A stretch of DNA of 64,000 bases. Source: Paragonimus westermani (lineage: Eukaryota; Platyhelminthes; Trematoda; Plagiorchiida; Troglotrematidae). Under the pieces are notes generated by a model. The model worked only from the letters and a program-made list of their open reading frames with translations. It had not been told where the DNA came from and did not search any database. Position numbers and translations under genes: made by a program. The stretch is taken from the NCBI GenBank assembly GCA_008508345.1, contig QNGE01000757.1, positions 101,004 to 165,003 of the forward strand. Reading direction: 5' to 3'. Below are positions 21,431-34,273 of the stretch, one piece after another; position 1 is the stretch's first letter, and every line of letters begins with the position of its first letter.

Positions 21431-24400
21431 TCCTGGTGACTAAAACCCCATAATACTTGTCAATAATTTACAGTCAATTTACAGTCTAGCTGAATGAATG
21501 TACTGTCTGGTTTGGACAAGGATTTAGTGTTGAGAACAGGATCCTTCCAGTTAGTGTTAAAGATTGGTCTGAAACACAAAAGATAAGGTTGAATGGGCAT
21601 TGATTCTAGAATTCACAAGGTTAACAGATAGAGCTGCTTTACGGAATTGCCCTGAGCATGCATCTCATCCGATGGAGCCGCAAAATTAAACATCATAATC
21701 CGAGTACAGTATCCTATGGTGGAGTACAATACCAAATAGATTACGGAAACCTCGTAACACCAAACATATGAACTGTGTGACAAACCATTTTGATTTCACG
21801 AGCACACAATTAATGAGCCAGTCATTAGAACAAGCGTAGTCATTATGTCCCAAATTGTCACTGTCGGCGGGACAGTAACAGCGATAACAACAATATTAGT
21901 ACGCCAACGATTCTGTACAAAAAACTGACGATAGACCCCTCGTACAGGAACTACCACTGCATTTGCAATAAACCTGTGATTATAAGAGTACTGATAGTAC
22001 TTTCTACCAGTACGGATCGTGTACATGTTGGTATAATAAACCACACCTGAGCTCATTGCTCAGTAAGTAGCCCTTTTTAATCAACATATTCCAAGATGTC
22101 CTTCAAATTCTCACTTGCATCGATCCTGGTCAGTGTGTATGGTGCGTTTAGATGGAGTCTCTCTGATTGGGATTACTACATACGTATCACGTTTGATTGA
22201 CGCATGCAAGCACATATGGGAATATGTACGGATTCCGTATAGCGATAAGTAGTCCAGTCACTTACACTTGATTGGAGACTAATTTATTTCCGCCAGGAGA
22301 TTGCCAGATGTTTTGTATGCCACTCTTGTGATTTTCTAATTACGTTAAAATTTTACGGAATCTGATAAGCATTTTCAGTGGTCCAAAAGGTAGCACATTT
22401 CGTCCGGTTTCCGGTTTGTGACAGAAACAGTCTCTGCCGCCAGAACAAGATAGACAAGAAAACCAGAAAATAGGAGGGAGTGCATGCAATTTTCTAATGA
22501 AATCTTAAAAAACAGTCAGCTTCTTACGGGTAATCCGATATACGGTAGGCGGAAAACGGGCTGTATTGCAACGTACTGCCTTACGTGGTTCGACTGACTG
22601 ACTGATTACGATTTAATGAGGTAGGAGAAACCGTAAACACAAATGAATTAGAGTTACGAAACCCTTCAGACACCTCAACGTTCTGTACGAAACCAACAAA
22701 GTGATTACAGAACGGAGCAGTGTTGAATCATTTTAATAAGCTAAACCAGCCCTTTTAGAATGACCTTTGCGAAAGTACTACAAGAACAGCATTTTGATTT
22801 GCTATGTAATAACATACCTGGAGGTGTGGTCGCATGAGACTGCTCTCTGACTGGTTGGAGATTAGGGACGGATCCCCCACGGCTTACTCTGTATTATCTG
22901 AGGTTCAATCTAACTGGCGGTGCTGTGACATTCTTTGGGAGAGTAGACTGTAACATTTGATTTCCCGCATGGGACTAAGGCTGTTAGTACGAGACAAGGC
23001 TAGTAATGCCGTAAGTTTAAAGTGATTAGGAAAGAGCAATACACGGACTCGAGGCAATAATCCATAGGTTCGAGTTACATTTTCGTGTTCGCTGTTAATC
23101 AGTGAGGTGTTTAGTCGATCATTTGCTGATTCATGATTTCACCAAGGCTACAGTTTAACTAGAAATGATATGAGAATGAGTGAGTGATCAGAATGTGGGT
23201 AGCGGATAGAAAAACGTTTAGTCCGGTCTTAAGGGAGAAAAGAATTCAGTAGCCACGCCGTTTGACTGTAAAACTACGACTAGTAGCGCAATATGAAAAG
23301 CAAACTTCACTTCCACCCTAATCTTGCACGAAAATAATATGGAACCTGAGCTGTAATACGAACGTCAACCCCTCCCATGAAGGGCATCAAAACAACTAAG
23401 GGCAGAATGATATAACTCAGACCACGTAGGAGGGGATCAGTGGAATCCACCTATGCAGGATCAGGTGAATAGGTCAAAATTAAGACGAAGAAGGTAGTCA
23501 GTGCTTTAACAGCAAGAACGGGGGGATTTTGCCATGGCCTCAAGGTACTGGAAGAGTAGTCAAGATTGCATCAAATAGTAATGCGGTTCAACGTTAACAT
23601 TTTATGCAGACTGATTAAGGAACCTTCAATACGAATGATATTGGTTTTGTGACGACAGGAGCTGGAAGAGATGAAAGCAACTAGGTAACCAAACAGAAAC
23701 TTCTGCGTTGCCGTGCATGTGTAACTCCACAAAACTCGTAATCCAATAGGAAAGTCTTTGTAACAGACTGAAGCAAATCTGTAAAGGTACTACAATATGA
23801 TAACCTCCTAAACTGGAAACACGGAGGCGAATGGTTATCTGGAATGAGCTGCGTGCACAGAAATTACGTTAGTGAGATTGCCAATTATTTAGCTGAAAGC
23901 TTAGATGACATGATGGTTTTTTCATAGGGCTGGTGGTGGCTGTGTCGCTGAGTGCACTGTAAAATCCATCTCCCAAATATTCCCATCGTTAGGCCTATCT
24001 ACTTGTCTGCAAACGTCAAAGTAATTTGTCAACTAATGTTAGAGGTAGGCAATGAATGGTTTGGGTTATTTCTCTTATGCTCAGTGGATCCGTGCCACTT
24101 AAACGACTCAGATGAATTTACCCAAGTTGGTTTCAGTTCTTATAACGTTGATAAGATGCAGTGATATCCATTCCTGTAGACGGCAATCATATGTACACAA
24201 GTGTGCGTTACCTTTCCTCATATTAACCACTTCACAAACTCTCTACTATCTAACAACCACTTGCAGTCAATTAAACTGTGCTAACGCGTATTCCAGCAAA
24301 TTTATATACATTTCAGATTGATTCTGTTCCATCTCATGAAAGCACTCCGTTTATCACTTTATACACAGCGACATGTTAATTCCGAAGAAATGTCAGCATT

Positions 24401-25030
24401 CATCTACAACCAAAAGTTCAAAATCCACAGTTTGACGAGTATACTGACTGTTGACTGGAAATTTTAGCATTTAACAAGTGTATGGTGCCTTGTCCAATTC
24501 AGTTCTGCTACTCCTTATTAGGTAACGGAGACAAAATGATACAAGATATCTGTACCTGGTAGGCATGACAACAAGATGTGAATCAGCTAGTTTGATGATG
24601 GCAACTCAGTAACGTTTAAGAACGGTCGAATGATAACTGTCAGAATTCAACAAACTTCCGTTAGATCGCGCATAGTAGAAAGATTAGGAACAATACGAAA
24701 TTCTTAATTAACATGTGGAAAAGATATGAACAAAAGTGAAACAGTGTACAATAAAACGTAAGGATCTAAAAACCAAACTAAGAGTGATGGTCACTTACCT
24801 TATACAAAAACAGCTAGATTTTCCACCGAGTTGTCAAGGTCTTCACAAGTTCCAAACTGTACCCTGGTCATAGTGAAAGCCATAGTTACATCTATCTTAT
24901 ATCTAGTGGTCGAAATTGTCAGTTGTTTAAAGATGTACGGCATACTCTTTCTCAGCTTCATTCGGGAATAGATTATTTTATTAATTTTAAAATGTGTTAA
25001 TTCATCACGTTTTTTGTATTCAGATTGTAA
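21431..25030. other. Unassigned sequence
   Basis: No gene or repeat recognised over 3.6 kb; only scattered short frames. Confidence 0.4.
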
Positions 25031-25072
25031 CAATTTTTTTCTATTTCCGTTTACCTGTCGGTCACATCTGAA

Positions 25073-25324
25073 GGGATATCGACTGAAACAGGTGCGATCC
25101 CATCAAAATGTACCTCTGTGGATATATTAGAGGGGTCAGTTGGCCAAAATGAATGTACCTACCTTTACGTGCCGGTAAGCAATACATCAGCCAGAGAGCG
25201 ATATACAGCCTTACCGATGCACTATACGACTTTACCTCAGAAAGACAATCGATTCAAATGTCAAAACACAAACGCTGAACGAATATGTCATCCTTGGAAA
25301 TGCTTACATACCATTTCGGATAAG
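25073..25324 (+). CDS. Candidate exon with strong donor site
   Basis: An open frame (no stop from 25031) preceded by a T-rich tract and a possible acceptor AAG at 25071-25073. It ends at GATAAG|GTAAGT, an excellent donor in phase 0. The residues include five cysteines and a run such as NRFKCQNTNAERICHPWKC. No family is recognised and no neighbouring exon is confirmed. The exact 5' border is uncertain. Confidence 0.3.
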
Positions 25325-25961
25325 GTAAGTCAAAAACATTCTAAGTTAAGAACGAAGTAATTTTACTCGGCAGTTTTCAAATTTTGACATTGCAGGTGAA
25401 TAGAAAGAGCGCATTTAAAGACCCATTGTTCTATGAGACCAGCCTACACGTGGTACGTTAGTTCAAGGTTTAAACTGGATCAGTATAATATCATGATTCT
25501 GTTGTAACTGACATTTGTGGTGCGCCACGAATAGGATTAACATACAAGTCGCCTCAAGCCAAAAACATTCTCGTGGATCTGCAGCTCTCACTTTGTCATA
25601 TGCGCGAACGCCATTATACGGTGCAGTAATATTTAAGAGGTGGTGTTGGTAAGGCGTATTATGTGGTGAGATGGATTTCTCCCAATATACTGATTTGACC
25701 ATAATACATTCAACAGCACACAAATATCCACTTCTGACAATCAAAAACAGCAATTTAGAATATCGGTTTCTTTTAACCCAATCAGCTTATAAGGCAAACA
25801 TTTTTGGATTGTCCGTTGCCTCCAAGTGGTCAAATCTTGCTGTTTCTACATAGCCTTAATAGAAGTGAGCAGGCTTCCCATCAGCAGTACATTTGCAAAG
25901 TTGGTCATTTAAACTTAAATCTATAAGGAGATTGGATCACCAGTTGTCATCAGCCCATCTT
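25325..25961. other. Unassigned sequence
   Basis: Nothing recognised. Confidence 0.4.
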
Positions 25962-26080
25962 TATTCACATATGATCGTAGTTCAAGCATTCAGGCAGATA
26001 TTTTGGAAGGCATACTTCGAACCGACTAGGTAAATAGAAGCTTTTCTTCAACTGCTGAGGTTCATTAGAGGTGTATCTCC
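25962..26080 (-). mobile_element. SINE tail fragment
   Basis: TATTCACATATGATCGTAG and the following ATTCAGGCAGATATT match the tail of the 58.2 kb SINE on the minus strand; the ribozyme is worn away. Confidence 0.45.
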
Positions 26081-29000
26081 CTTAATGGACCTAGGGCTTA
26101 ACTCACGTTGTCATGTTTGTGGTTCCAGCGCGTTGTTCACCGTTCCAACTGTCACACACCAAGCAGTATCGACTCACTGTACAAGCACTGAACCGCAACC
26201 CTTCGTGGACAGCACAAAGATTGTTGAACGTACACACAGTGCAAGTCGCCACTAAGTAAGCTACTCACCAAGAAACTAATAGCTAATTAGAATACCTTGG
26301 CTGTAATGAACTTGGCAATCCATTGCACATTTATATATGCACAAAGTGAGTTTCCAAAGACACACAGAGTCTGAAACGACCTAGGACCTTTATTATTAAT
26401 TACCACTCGATATCGACCGACCAAATGGCCCCTATCGGATGCTGTTCAGGGAACCGGTCGCCAACTTGCTCTCCATAACAAAGTCCCATCTGGACCAATT
26501 TAGTGAACATCAAATATCGAAAGGTTGCAATAAAACCGAAGGTAGAAGGTACATCATCATCAACATCATCATCAGAAACAGCAATACATCAGTGGTTCAC
26601 ACTGATCCTTAACTGCCACACAATCGTGAAGAAGAAGACAAGCAAACCCTGTACAGGAAGAGAGGATAAAGAAAGAAGTGGGGGGCAAGGACCTAACTAC
26701 TATATATACTATATATTCAAACATACAACACCAAGGTGCCTACACTGTAGAAAATCCACTGACTTATCAAGATTTAGCCACAAGAGGTTACATGAAAAAT
26801 TGCACGCCTGAAGCTCCAAAGGTTGATAACAGTGGCATGAGCATTCCTACGGTAGAAGACCCTGCCTCCTAGTCAAATGGAAGGAGTAAACTGTTACATC
26901 AAAATCCTATCCTCGTTGAACTGAGGTAGAATAACGTCTTATTAAAACATATGCTAGTAGTAATTCTCCCTCACCCCCGGGTGACATGATATTATAAAAA
27001 CGGTGGATTAATCTACTCACCTACGGAAGCAAATATACGGTTAATTTATAATTAGTGCCTGGCTCATTTGTTGATCAACTGTTTCCAGTTGTAAAAAGAC
27101 TGAATCCCCTGTACAGGACAAACATACAAGTGCAGCCAGGTTTTAGTGAGACCCGCGTGTTTTACGTGTCATGTCCAATCCAGCTAAACGACGCTAACTG
27201 ATTGTGTCCATTTTCCTGTCTAACCGTGTGCAATCGAATCCATGTACTGGCGTCGTCCTTCAGTTCCAGCTAAATGCTTCTATTAGGTGAATTCACAACA
27301 GTAGAAGGGTAATCAACGTATGAGGCGAAATCCATTATCCGCTTTTACCAAGCAGTAGGTTCAATTGCACAAGTGCACAGCAAAGAATAGAGACCGTAAA
27401 TTGCTATGCAAGAGGTAGGTGCTGCATCTGTCGCATATGGAAAATAAACCGGAGGGAAACCAAACACTGTAACATCCATTTTGTGGCGCCCACAAAGTTG
27501 AGCGATGTACTACCATCAGTCATAATTCCTCACAAATAGTATGCTTACTCGTGAACGCACCTTTCCAGCTGTTGATTTAATGTCACTCATTCGAGGCTCT
27601 ACAACAATTTTTCACGGCATACTGAACTAAAGACAAGAGTTATTACAGGTCATGTAAACTTAAACCATTACCAAACGGCGAAGTCGGTGGTCAGAATGTT
27701 GCATAGCATACAGTATAGAATACAGTGAAGACCATCAACGCATCATTGTACTTTCTACCGACTTCTGAAAGAAGTATCTCACTTAGTTTGTAGCTAATCT
27801 CTCTCAACAAAGCCCCTTTGACAGAACATACTAATCTTCGACCTTGTTTGTAGCTACGCTTAGTGACAGAAGGCTAAGCGAGTGTCGTTGAGCTATCGAC
27901 CTGTTGGTTGGCTCACGGGATGCTACTCAGGTACAAGTTTTGATGTGCCCTTCAATTAGAGAATTGATACCGTGTGATGAGCACTCACCCATGTTGGTTT
28001 TTATTGGACGCTTTATCTTCTGCAGAGTACTGCCACATGGGTGATCAGCATGTGAATTCCGTTCAGGTTCATATTCCATCACGTGACTCAAAGTTACCCG
28101 GTTCAAGCTAGATAAAGACCATGGGGGTATGACGCAGTTGAGGATGATAGCTCCGTTAAATAGGTATGGTCTAGTAGATTATGATAAAATCAAAATCTGT
28201 TACTCGGCCGTCTACTCTTTTTTAATCGAGCTCAGAACGTCTTTGTTGGTTAAGTTCCCACTCGACGTAATTGGTGATCGATCAGTTATTTCATTGACTA
28301 TGAAAAAATAGCCCTATGTTAACATGGTCACGTGTGTGTGGTAGATGACGTGGTTATTCAAACGAAGTCGGACGGCACTCACCGTAAAATCCCAGTTACT
28401 CCTAGTTCAGTTTGAACAACCAGCTGAGGTTAGTCGGGAACGGTGTGAAACGATTCGTTAACAGAAATAAAGGGAACACGCGGTCATCACTCCGGTGAAA
28501 AATTGCAAATCCAGACACATCTGATTTGCATTCGAACGTAAGTGCAGTCATTTTGAGTGTAACCCGCCCTCCCGGTGCCCACACTCCAAGAGGTCTTTTA
28601 ACTGAGATATCAGCCAAACACATACAACTCCTGGAAGTATATTCATTTGATTGATGTATCTGCCTGACTTATTGTGCACAAGCGTCATAAATTACGCGGC
28701 CGCTTTGTTGCTGAGTTCAACTGCGCTTTCTTCTCTGTACAGAAGCAGAACGACAAAATAGCTTAAATGGGGCGTTACGACGCTACTGAAGTTCAAACAA
28801 TCACTTAATGTTACTTCGAAGTGTTCTTCGCCTAAACAGATGACGAACTTAGGAGATTCACCATGAACAGAGTTCAAATACAATCACTAAATTCAACCCA
28901 CAAACCTAAGGTGATAAGGAGGCCTCTAGAAACATGACTCTTCTATTGTTGAATAAAGCTAAAATTGCTGTGTAAAGCATATGTCCGAACAACATTTGAG

Positions 29001-32000
29001 CTACCTTACACGAAATGCTAATCGAATGTTAAAGTTTGTTCACTTAGCAATTATTGCTCGGCGCTATGGACGTGTTGGATGTGTGTGCGTGCTTGAAATT
29101 TTTCGTTTTCCAATGGACATTGGAACGAGGTGTCTAAGGAAATAGGGTGGATGAATGCGGACTGATGAAAGACTGATCAGTAGCTGAGTCAAATCTTATG
29201 CGTACGCTAATCGACCAGCAAGTGTAGTGAACGGAATGCGATCAGCCAATTCATATCGGATTCACATGAGCAAACTAAAGGCCTTATGCAGATTCATACC
29301 GGATTAAACTGACTTCTACATTTTACCGTCACGAGTCAGACAGAACGCCACACACGTTTCAAACCATCTTTGTGTATGGAGGCCGAAGCTAATGGTGAGT
29401 GATAATTCCGTGTGTCGCAACTTAGATCTTCGAGTGCTGACCACACAAAAAGCTCAACAAACTTGACGAATTTTGTGATTTAAACCCGATTGAGTACTGA
29501 TCGTCAGGATTATTGACTGGAGTTAACAGCTAGTAACTGTCAGTCCGATCAAGAGTTCCTTGAACTCTGATCCTTAGTCGTGGGCAATTGTTCGGGGGTT
29601 CAGATGTGAATATTTGGTCGAGCTTATTGTGATATCGGTGACAGTGTGACCAACAAGGTTGCTTCATAAAAGTGTGCCCGGAGTTCACCTCTGGTCGTAG
29701 GAAAAGCGTGCATTATAAGCGAGCTCCAACCAAGATGTTGCCTGTGTTCAGCGCTGCTTCTGAAAGGAGTTGGCTGACAACTTGCAAGTGGACTCTGTTC
29801 GATATTTCCCGAAATCGCCTTGCCTGTGTGTCGTACATAAATTGGACTGATCTGTTCCAAGTTGCTAGAAAGTTCATACCGCATTCAATGGGGAGACAAC
29901 TGTGTTTGTGTTGGCGATTGCTACTAAGCGATAGTCGTGTTGTTTTTTTGAAGACCCTCTTCTTTATTTTCTTCAATATTGACTCAAGTAGTAAAGCTTT
30001 TCAGAGCTCGCATGGTTTCCTATAAACTGTTATAATCACCATCTTTCCTAGATAGACTTGATCTTGGGAAATCCCAAAGCACCCTAACGTGCTCAAAGAA
30101 ATAATGCATGACAATCTCGGGAACATGTTAGTTCGATGTAAACCCCCTGTTTGTTCAATGACAGAGGGGTTTGTCAATGAGACGTTCCTGATTAACAAGT
30201 TCACGTCAGTTCAAGCAGCGATGAAGAACATCATTGGTTCTACTAACCAGGTTCTGTTGTGTCTCATGACTTCAAGGTGCAATTTTCGCGCGAGACTACT
30301 ATAACCAAATGAACTTTATGTTGAATGCCGAAGTTTTAGAATTGCTCAACTGTTCGTGAAACGGTTTGCAAGTATTGGGCTAGGTTGCAATTCTCATCTC
30401 TACCGGTCAAACCTTTTGCGAAACATGAATGGATTAATTAGATTCGCTGACCGGCTGTCAAATAAGATCTGACTTGGTGTTCCAATGTTCCTACCCTCAT
30501 TTTTCTTGGTCTCAACTTATTGCGACTTTCGGTCCTCATGAGCTGTGATCATTGCTTGTGAGCTGAAAATATCTCAGACCTTCAGTTTGTCTCCCTGTAA
30601 CTCATCGCATCCACTTCACAGATAATCTCAAGAGTCCGATTAACCAATATTAAACAGTTATTCTTTTAGTACTCAGCGAAGCTATACAGCCACTGCATAA
30701 TGCTCGATACGTTAAAAAAGCGAGAAGTTCAGTGACAAATTATGGCTTAACAACTAACTACTTTTATCTGGTCCGGAAATTTGTGTGTACATATTCCCAT
30801 GTGCCCACATTGTTGGGGGATAAACAAAACCAACGGTGTTCTCTGTAGTTTGAGAGCTCGGGATTTGATGACTACGATTTAACCGCATGCGTTAGGTTTC
30901 AAACCGCCACTCTCGAGTCCTAATTATAGCAATACTCAGGTCTGTTTGTATGCGAAAGTTGTAATCGCATGTGTGATATTCACCTCATGTATATCAAAGC
31001 CCCGAACGCTCATCAGCGTCCTCTCTCGTCCTGTACGCTCCATATTTTGAGATGAAAGTACAAGGAGGAATGTGTTCGTCTGTCTTAAACAGTGCAAAAA
31101 CATTTAGCTTTCCATAAAATATCAGTCGTTTTAGTTTAGTCGTTTGAAATATGCGTGTCACAGGAAAGCACCTCATTGTGTCTTCAGATTATGTTGATCA
31201 AACGTAATCGAACACAGCGAGTCTGTTTCTATAAATGATTTAGAGTGAATTTCTAATGCGGGCGTACGTTTCGACAAAACGTTCGTCAACTCTAATCACG
31301 CTTCGTGTAATTCGGTCTTAAGCCATCGCTTTCAGATACACCTTTAGACATTTTGACAGAAGTCATGCAATCCACCAGCCAACTTGTGAGGCTTTTTTTC
31401 AAATTTAGAAACTAACCACTCAACATATTGCCACTAGCGACCGGTAGGGAATCTGTTTCTGTCACAGTCGTTCATTGTTTCATCGGCCCACAAACACACA
31501 TTCACACCGAATGAACGATTGCCTGCGAGAAACCGTTACGTATACCTCAGACACACGTGTGGTTTGTTCATGCCTGTGTTTCATCGTCTACCCACAGTTT
31601 GATAGCCCCCCTGGGACTAAGCACAGCTACGTGATGTGCATTAAATAAATGTTTGTATGGACGCATAGAGGGATAAATAAACGAATGACCGGATAAGTGA
31701 ATGGGTGTAATGTGCATTCCCAGCCCTGATGCACAGTCTCGCCAACCATTTCTGTCACAGTTTATCAAATTAGTTTGTTATGCATAACAGACGCAACGGT
31801 CTTGTTATACAAAAATACCGGACTCTTGGTTTCCGTGTGTGATTGTTTGTACGATAAGGTAAATTCCACAATAATGGCGATTAAATTAAATGGTGCGAAT
31901 TTAGAATACATTATCTGCTACCATGATGTACACTACTGTTTCCGTCATAATGTACTTTCCTCGTTACTGCTAAATATTTTATTTTCTAGTCAGCCAGCAA

Positions 32001-33899
32001 CGGGGGGATGGTGACTGGCAAATGATTTCCGCTACTCAAGTTGCACAACTGTTTTAGACAAAGCAACACATCAAAGATATTCACTGAGTTGCTGTGTATG
32101 TATGATCAAGTGGCTGTTTTCCTGAACAGATCGACACAGTTTGTCTGGCGTTTCAAATACTGGTCGGCTTTATTTCTCGTTTCTTGATTTAGCTTGCAAG
32201 TAATTTAAGAGGTGGCTTGAGAGTTGGATACTTTCAACCGCTTTCCACTGAAAATTGATTCTAATACTCAAATCCTCACGAACACGCCACTTACCCTATT
32301 TCTCGACCTGTTTTTTTTGTCAAGCCATTGCTGGTCACTGCTTCTAACTGTGCATTTGCTCGCATGTTGTACTGTTGCACTTGCATAAACTGTCCCCAGG
32401 AAACGTAATCGAGCGATTAATGCCGAGATCTTCGCCGAAGCATGACGTAAACCTAGCCAGTCTCTAAGTTCCACACATACTAAGTTCATGTTCTTGCGGT
32501 ATTGAAGTTAGCAAATAAACATAGTCAGAGCAGTGTATGTCGCAGTCCTAGCGGTAAATAGTCAGCAACCAAGATCGTCACCTAAGTGGTAGTGCAGAAG
32601 TTACAGGCTGGGACTCAGGTGAACCCTATGTTCAGTGTTGCAAACGTCCAAGGTCATCGCGGGTAAGGACGAACACGAATTGGCAGTTTACTGGCTTATG
32701 TACACGGAATCGACAACCAAGCCTGAATAACAGTGAACCAGAGGGAACCACCTTAGACGATTTCTTTTGTTCAACAAACTTCCTTAACAGTTCCACTTGT
32801 GTGAAGTGAAACGGTAGAATTGATCGATATTCGCAGTAAGGCTTTAGATTTGAAACGCATAACCTTATAGACCTGAGATCAATGTAGAAACTAGGAAACT
32901 AATTTACTTTAAGCGCCACCAACCAAGTACAGGTGACAATCCGGACACGAAGTTATATAAACAACGGTATAACTGCTGTGCAATTCTGACAATTTTAGCC
33001 CATTCCCCTGAATTAGTTGGTAGATTCCATACAAGGCACTGACCGTGTTCAAACACGACTTCTGTGAGCTCTCGACGTACAGCTGGTATAGCGCATTGTG
33101 TATTTGGTTATTCTTTTTCCTTGACTATTTCGAACTCACAAGTTCCCTCACTGGATCCACGCTAAACCATTAAGTTTATTACCGGATGTTTGCAAAAGTG
33201 ACCGGTCCGCTTGATGTGCCTTAGCTATTGGCTCGTTGGTTCGTAAGTCTGCGAAGGAAATTAGAAGCAACTGGTTACTCGTTTCTTTGCTGTGTTGTCG
33301 GATGTTGCTTTTAGGTGGCAAACGATGGGTGCAACTTCAAAGAACATGCCGTCAGTTCTTAGGATAGGAAACTGAATAAAGACACCGGTATGAGACACAT
33401 CAATAAACGCCAAGCATTCACATCGAATAAACACACCGACAAATTCAACAAACATACAAGAACAGAATAGAACAGACAAGAAACAGACTGACATAAATAT
33501 CTGGTGATCTGCGGGACAGTCTACGGAGGATGACCAAACAAACAGTTGTACCACCTGACCTCCATGTGTGTGCGGGGATGGGTCTGTAATTCGAGTAGAG
33601 TTCTGATCAATTTAACCAGGTTAGCGTTGGCCATGCGATTGTTGTCCTACTTGGAACTCATCCTTATGACAATGGCTTCTTAATCGATCGTCCCAGTTCA
33701 AACAGAGTTGATCTGAGTGTTTACTTGTGAGGCGAGTTTTGTAGGTCAAGTTTAAACCAACTCTGAGGTGCTCGTAGCCCACTTAGGATCGAGTTGATGG
33801 TGCTAGCCTCTCTGACTAAAGGTAGACCCAGAGCTCCACGACTCCCTTAATAACCAGACTGTAGATAATTTCAAGAAGACTACTGATGGTCAGCCTACA
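26081..33899. other. Unassigned sequence with minor repeats
   Basis: No gene or large element recognised in 7.8 kb. An ATC-rich trinucleotide run lies at 26552-26575, a perfect-looking short hairpin at 30141-30171, and a diverged segment shared with 51.45 kb at 29195-29290. Frames up to 117 codons (29672-30025) overlap frames on the opposite strand and are likely chance. Confidence 0.4.
29195..29290 (+). repeat. Diverged dispersed segment R2, copy 1
   Basis: GCGTACGCTAATCGACCAGC is matched at 51450 by GCGTACACTAATCGATCAGC, and similarity continues weakly for about 90 bp in both. The family is unknown. Confidence 0.45.
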
Positions 33900-34175
33900 G
33901 TATGTTTACTTTTGAACTGAACATTAGTCACAGTTGATCACAGCCATTGCATTCAGATGGACTTTCTAACTATTTTCTTCTTAGGTTGAAGTTTCAGTTA
34001 CGAGAACTCATTTGTGACTAATGTGAGGTCAACGGGCTCAGCAATGAACACAGTTGTTTCAGGAAAGGATATCCGAAGTTTGAATCCCAATAATGAGAAT
34101 AATGTGTATTACTAACGAACAAGGGCAACATTGTAATTCAAGTCCAATTTTTTCCTTAGAGCAGTTGACCGAAAA
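33900..34175. mobile_element. Eroded SINE copies in inverted order
   Basis: A minus-strand tail (GTTGATCACAGCCATTGC, 33936-33953) is followed by a plus-strand body from about 34030 with a box B-like GAAGTTTGAATCCC and a remnant of the ribozyme (AATTCAAGTCC). No functional core remains. Confidence 0.5.
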
Positions 34176-34247
34176 CTTTCTCTGGACATGGTAGCTATCA
34201 AAAAGATTTGGGTTTCTTTTAGATACGAGTTGCAAACCTGTACAATG

Positions 34248-34273
34248 TTATATATATATCTATATATATATAT
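34248..34273. repeat. (TA)n microsatellite
   Basis: An alternating TA run with one C interruption. Confidence 0.95.

Noticed and set aside
23040..23100. Box B-like GGTTCGAGTTAC
   Set aside because: No upstream box A and no acceptor stem.
29672..30025. 117-codon plus frame
   Set aside because: Opposed by two minus-strand frames; no motif, start context or splice support.
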